64,000 nt of DNA from JAGPUQ01 sp036961295. Lineage in GTDB: Bacteria; Pseudomonadota; Gammaproteobacteria; Pseudomonadales; Porticoccaceae. Location: contig JBALVX010000002.1 in NCBI GenBank assembly GCA_036961295.1, positions 186,001-250,000 of the forward strand, read 5' to 3'. Positions 61,140 through 64,000 of this stretch are shown here, piece after piece (the first letter of the stretch is position 1; every line of letters begins with the position of its first letter). The notes beneath the pieces were generated by a model. The model was not told where the DNA came from. It saw nothing but the letters and a program-made list of their open reading frames with translations, and made no database searches. The position numbers and the translations under genes are program-made.

Positions 61140-61585
61140 TTTTCCAGCAAAAACGTCACCGGCCCATCATTGACCAGCGCTACCTGCATATCTGCGGCAA
61201 ACACACCACTCGCCACCACCGGGTGGCGGGCACAGGCCTGTTCGACAAAATAATTATAGAGGGCTTCGGCATCCGCCGGACTCGCCGCGCTGGAAAACCC
61301 CGGTCGCAAACCTTTATGGGTTTCCGCAACCAGAGTAAATTGAGACACGATTAATAAACCACCACCGGTGTCGGCCAGACTGCAGTTCATGCGCACTTTG
61401 CCGTCCTTGTCGGTTTCAGCAAAGATTCGGTACGCCAGCACCTTGCTTAACAGGGCGTCCGCTTTGGGTTGATCATCTTCGCGACCCACGCCGATAAACA
61501 GCAGCAAGCCCGTGCCAATGTCGCCAACTATTTTTCCCTCTACCCTTACCGAAGCAGAGCTGACGCGCTGGATTAATGCTTTCAA
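61136..61585 (-). CDS. dtd: D-aminoacyl-tRNA deacylase
   Basis: This is a 149-residue Dtd that removes D-amino acids from mischarged tRNA. It begins MKALIQRVSSASV, has SQFTLVA and ends with NDGPVTFLLEN, the two catalytic-pocket motifs. Length equals E. coli Dtd. It converges with the HerA-like gene (4-bp overlap) and follows the iminopeptidase by 19 bp. Confidence 0.97.
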   Translation of the reverse strand: MKALIQRVSSASVRVEGKIVGDIGTGLLLFIGVGREDDQPKADALLSKVLAYRIFAETDKDGKVRMNCSLADTGGGLLIVSQFTLVAETHKGLRPGFSSAASPADAEALYNYFVEQACARHPVVASGVFAADMQVALVNDGPVTFLLEN

Positions 61586-61604
61586 ATTAAGCCCTGCATC
61601 GAAG

Positions 61605-62564
61605 CTATAAAGTCTCGGCGAATTGATCCGCCATGGCGTCGGTGGTGCGAATTAAAACATCCATCGTGCCGCCTTCACTGGAGGCGTGACCGGCGTCGCG
61701 AATAATATCCAGCTCCGATCCCGGCAAGGCGCGATGCAGCGCATAAGCCTGATCGACCGGGCAAATCACATCGTAGCGACCATGCACAATGGTGATCGGC
61801 AGACCCGCCAGCTTATCGGCTTCGCGACAAATTTGATCCTCCTCAATAAAGGCGTCGTGAACGAAAAAGTGCGCCTCGATACGCGCCATCGCCAGAGCAA
61901 TATGGGGACTACCAAAATGGGAAATAACATAGGCGCTCGGATCGAGAGTGGCACAGCGGGCTTCCCACAGTGACCAGGCTTTGGCCGCGCCCATGCGCGT
62001 GAGTTCGTTGTCGCCCACCAGAAGGCGGTGATACGCGCGCAACATATCGCCCTGTTCCTGCTCGGGAATCAGTGCGCTAAAGTCCTGCCAATAATCGGGA
62101 AACAGGCGACTGGCCCCCGACTGATAGAACCAGTCGACGTCTCGCTTGCGGCATAAAAAAATGCCCCGCAATACCAAACCTAATACCCGCGCCGTGTGGG
62201 CCTGGGCGTAGAGTAAACTCAGAGTAGAACCCCAGGAGCCACCAAACAATAACCACTTCTCGACCTCGAGGGTCTCGCGAACCACTTCCATGTCGGCGAT
62301 TAAGTCCGCCGTCGTATTAGCGATCAGACCGGCATGGGGTTTCGAGCGCCCGGCACCGCGCTGATCAAACAAAATAATGCGGTATTTTTCCGGATCAAAA
62401 AAACGTCGATCGCGCTCGCTGCAACCGGCTCCGGGGCCGCCGTGAACGAACAACACGGGAATACCTTCGGGTATGCCGCACTCTTCCACATACAGAGTAT
62501 GTCCTCCACTCACTTCAAGTGTGTGAGTAGCGTAAGGTCTGATCGCCGGATAAAGCTGCCGCAT
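61605..62564 (-). CDS. pip: Proline iminopeptidase
   Basis: This is a 319-residue alpha/beta hydrolase that removes N-terminal proline. HGGPGAGCSERDRRFFDP is the oxyanion region, GGSWGSTLSL holds the nucleophile, and the acid/base lie in GRYDVICP and DAGHASSEGG. It is in one unit with dtd. Confidence 0.95.
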   Translation of the reverse strand: MRQLYPAIRPYATHTLEVSGGHTLYVEECGIPEGIPVLFVHGGPGAGCSERDRRFFDPEKYRIILFDQRGAGRSKPHAGLIANTTADLIADMEVVRETLEVEKWLLFGGSWGSTLSLLYAQAHTARVLGLVLRGIFLCRKRDVDWFYQSGASRLFPDYWQDFSALIPEQEQGDMLRAYHRLLVGDNELTRMGAAKAWSLWEARCATLDPSAYVISHFGSPHIALAMARIEAHFFVHDAFIEEDQICREADKLAGLPITIVHGRYDVICPVDQAYALHRALPGSELDIIRDAGHASSEGGTMDVLIRTTDAMADQFAETL

Positions 62565-62753
62565 ACTGTATTAACACCCGCTATAAAGAGCCGGTTACGC
62601 TAAGGTAAGTGAGGGCAAAAGGCAAACTGAGCCGAATTCCGTCGCTCTGGGAACTTGCGAAAACTGAGAGCGAGAGAAACCTGGAGCGCGGAGCTTTCGT
62701 GTAATAAGATTGCCTGCAGTCCGATTCTGGAATTGATTAAAGGGAGAAAAGCT

Positions 62754-63323
62754 ATGCCGCGTTGCCCCTGGTCGCAAAGCGATCCCCTCTACCATCGCTA
62801 CCACGACGACGAGTGGGGCGTACCCTGTTACGACGATAAACTATTATTTGAATTTTTAGTGCTGGAAAGCGCGCAGGCCGGGCTCTCCTGGATCACCGTG
62901 CTGCGTAAACGGGAAAACTATCGCAAGGCTTTTTCAGATTTCGACGCTAACAAGGTCGCCCGCTACAACAGCCGCAGTGTCAGCCGCTTGATGAATGATG
63001 AGGGCATTGTGCGCAATCGTCTCAAAATTGAGTCCGCTATTAGCAACGCTCGTCTCTTTTTAGATTTACAGGACAGCCACGGTAGCTTTTCAAACTATTT
63101 ATGGGGCTTTTTAGATGGCAAACCGATTCAAAACGCCTGGCGCAGTCTCGACCAAATTCCCGCCACAACTCCGCAGTCAGACGCCATTAGCAAGGATATG
63201 AAACAACGGGGCTTCCGGTTTTTCGGCTCCACTATTTGTTACGCCCACATGCAAGCAACGGGCATGGTTAACGACCACTTAACCAGCTGCTTTCGCCATG
63301 AGGAGTGCCGGGATATCTCTTAA
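62754..63323 (+). CDS. tag: DNA-3-methyladenine glycosylase I (core copy)
   Basis: This is a 189-residue Tag with MPRCPWSQSDPLYHRYHDDEWGVP, closely like E. coli Tag. Zinc residues C4, H17, and H/C in MVNDHLTSCF are present. A frame continues 33 codons upstream, but GGGAGA precedes ATG 62754, which also starts homology. It is a different gene from the cassette-block copy at 9990-10595. Confidence 0.96.
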   Translation: MPRCPWSQSDPLYHRYHDDEWGVPCYDDKLLFEFLVLESAQAGLSWITVLRKRENYRKAFSDFDANKVARYNSRSVSRLMNDEGIVRNRLKIESAISNARLFLDLQDSHGSFSNYLWGFLDGKPIQNAWRSLDQIPATTPQSDAISKDMKQRGFRFFGSTICYAHMQATGMVNDHLTSCFRHEECRDIS

Positions 63324-63422
63324 CTTGTTATTTAAGCCAATGATTTATTTTAAGTTTCGTATCAGCTAAGGTTTCGCTTAGGCTCATTTTCGACCCAAAC
63401 CACAACTTTCTGAATATGCCTT

Positions 63423-64000
63423 CTAGATACGCGATTTCCAATCTGGATCACCTAAACCGGATTTAATCAAAAGATGGTCGTGACCCAAACTAAACAGGGC
63501 CGCACCGGTAAAAGCCAACAAAAAGCGGATTTCATGGGCAGAGGAGTAAGCGCGCTCGGGCCAGGGGTATAAATCTCCATAAAAAATCAGCCCCACAGCC
63601 ACCAGGGTGACAACAAACAGGCCAGATCCAAGGCGAGGGCCAACCATGTAAAGCATTCCGGGCGTGAAGGCCAGACACCAATACAGACCGGTCTGCGCAA
63701 CACCGCCATGCAGCACCAGGAAGAAAAACAGTATCACGATGGGTACAGCGAAATACCATTTAGCGTAGATTTTGTACCCGGCAACAACGGCGACAATCAG
63801 GCCCATAAAGGCGACACCGGAGCACACAAATAGCACTCCAGCGTAAATAAAATCATCTCGAAACAGGCCAGCAAAGCCCATGATTAAGGCGAATACCGCG
63901 AACAAACTCATACCCCAGGTCATAATGCTTGAGGAGCGCCAAAGCATTAACTGGGAGTCGAAGTAAAATTCACTGACCGAGTGTTCGGCTACCCGAGTGG
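63423..64000 (-). CDS. Membrane protein, open at the right edge
   Basis: This gene ends at 63423 and its frame stays open to the window edge (TRVAEHSVSEFYFDSQLMLWRSSS before the ATG at 63947). The visible part has about six membrane segments (about 15-150 from that ATG) and a short tail ending DPDWKSRI. Layout resembles N-terminal sensor domains of GGDEF proteins, but no GGDEF is present after it. I cannot name a family. Confidence 0.65.
   Translation of the reverse strand, partial: TRVAEHSVSEFYFDSQLMLWRSSSIMTWGMSLFAVFALIMGFAGLFRDDFIYAGVLFVCSGVAFMGLIVAVVAGYKIYAKWYFAVPIVILFFFLVLHGGVAQTGLYWCLAFTPGMLYMVGPRLGSGLFVVTLVAVGLIFYGDLYPWPERAYSSAHEIRFLLAFTGAALFSLGHDHLLIKSGLGDPDWKSRI

Overview
The window (about 64 kb, roughly half G+C) looks like chromosome from a heterotrophic gammaproteobacterium. 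The strongest pointers are the core run rsmI / lpoA / yraN / SIS-domain (diaA-like) / BON lipoprotein (dolP-like) at 17.3-21.7 kb, the class A RNase P RNA, Rep helicase, Mpl, a TorF-type porin and a pyrophosphate-type phosphofructokinase. The many flavin monooxygenases, amidohydrolases and dehalogenase-type enzymes recall marine Spongiibacteraceae/Cellvibrionales-like bacteria. That placement is inference from gene content only.

Layout. 1-9.1 kb is a catabolic block: Rieske ring-hydroxylating oxygenase alpha subunit (cut by the left edge), DapA-type aldolase, BphD-type C-C hydrolase, luciferase-like monooxygenase, sulfotransferase, MFS transporter, SDR and a Baeyer-Villiger monooxygenase (BVMO). 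No regulator is visible in it. 9.1-13.7 kb is a compact block of small minus-strand accessory genes (cupin, GFA, Tag glycosylase, YciI, ACR3 arsenite pump, DDN-type deazaflavin reductase, a secreted protein). Between them lie two complete integron attC-like sites, two partial ones and a 202-bp MITE-like element, so it reads as a gene-cassette array without an integrase in view. rnpB follows at 13.77-14.17 kb. 14.3-17.2 kb holds a phosphotriesterase-family hydrolase, TesB and a LinB/DhaA-type haloalkane dehalogenase, placed between rnpB and rsmI. 17.3-22.1 kb is core. 22.2-27.1 kb is a second catabolic block: HAPMO-like BVMO, LigB/DODA dioxygenase, D-aminoacylase-like amidohydrolase.

27.3-38.1 kb mixes CinA, small secreted proteins, a desaturase, a diguanylate cyclase flanked by a gene and a decayed copy of that gene, trpBA, pyrF and acetoacetyl-CoA synthetase. 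38.3-46.1 kb has rep, a three-gene NfeD / slipin / unknown membrane protein set, a GDCCVxC zinc-ribbon protein, an acyl-CoA carboxylase beta subunit and a cytochrome c5. tRNA-Arg(TCG) at 46.36 kb is followed by a second copy of its last 19 bases plus a second terminator. The rest holds a GST-like protein, an Smr protein, a MoxR/CoxE-like AAA-VWA pair, a porin with a sigma-54-type promoter, mpl, a PPi-dependent phosphofructokinase, DUF3465/DUF937/DUF4332 genes separated by perfect hairpins, a HerA-like ATPase, dtd, a proline iminopeptidase, a second Tag glycosylase, and a membrane protein open at the right edge.

The catabolic genes together suggest oxidation, ring or chain cleavage, hydrolysis, and feeding of CoA thioesters (acetoacetyl-CoA synthetase, acyl-CoA carboxylase, TesB) into central metabolism. 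The substrate cannot be told from sequence alone. I found no CRISPR array, no intact transposase, no phage genes and no obvious toxin or defence locus. The observations most worth a second look are the cassette array next to rnpB, the tRNA-Arg 3'-end repeat, and the unknown gene coupled to the slipin/NfeD pair.
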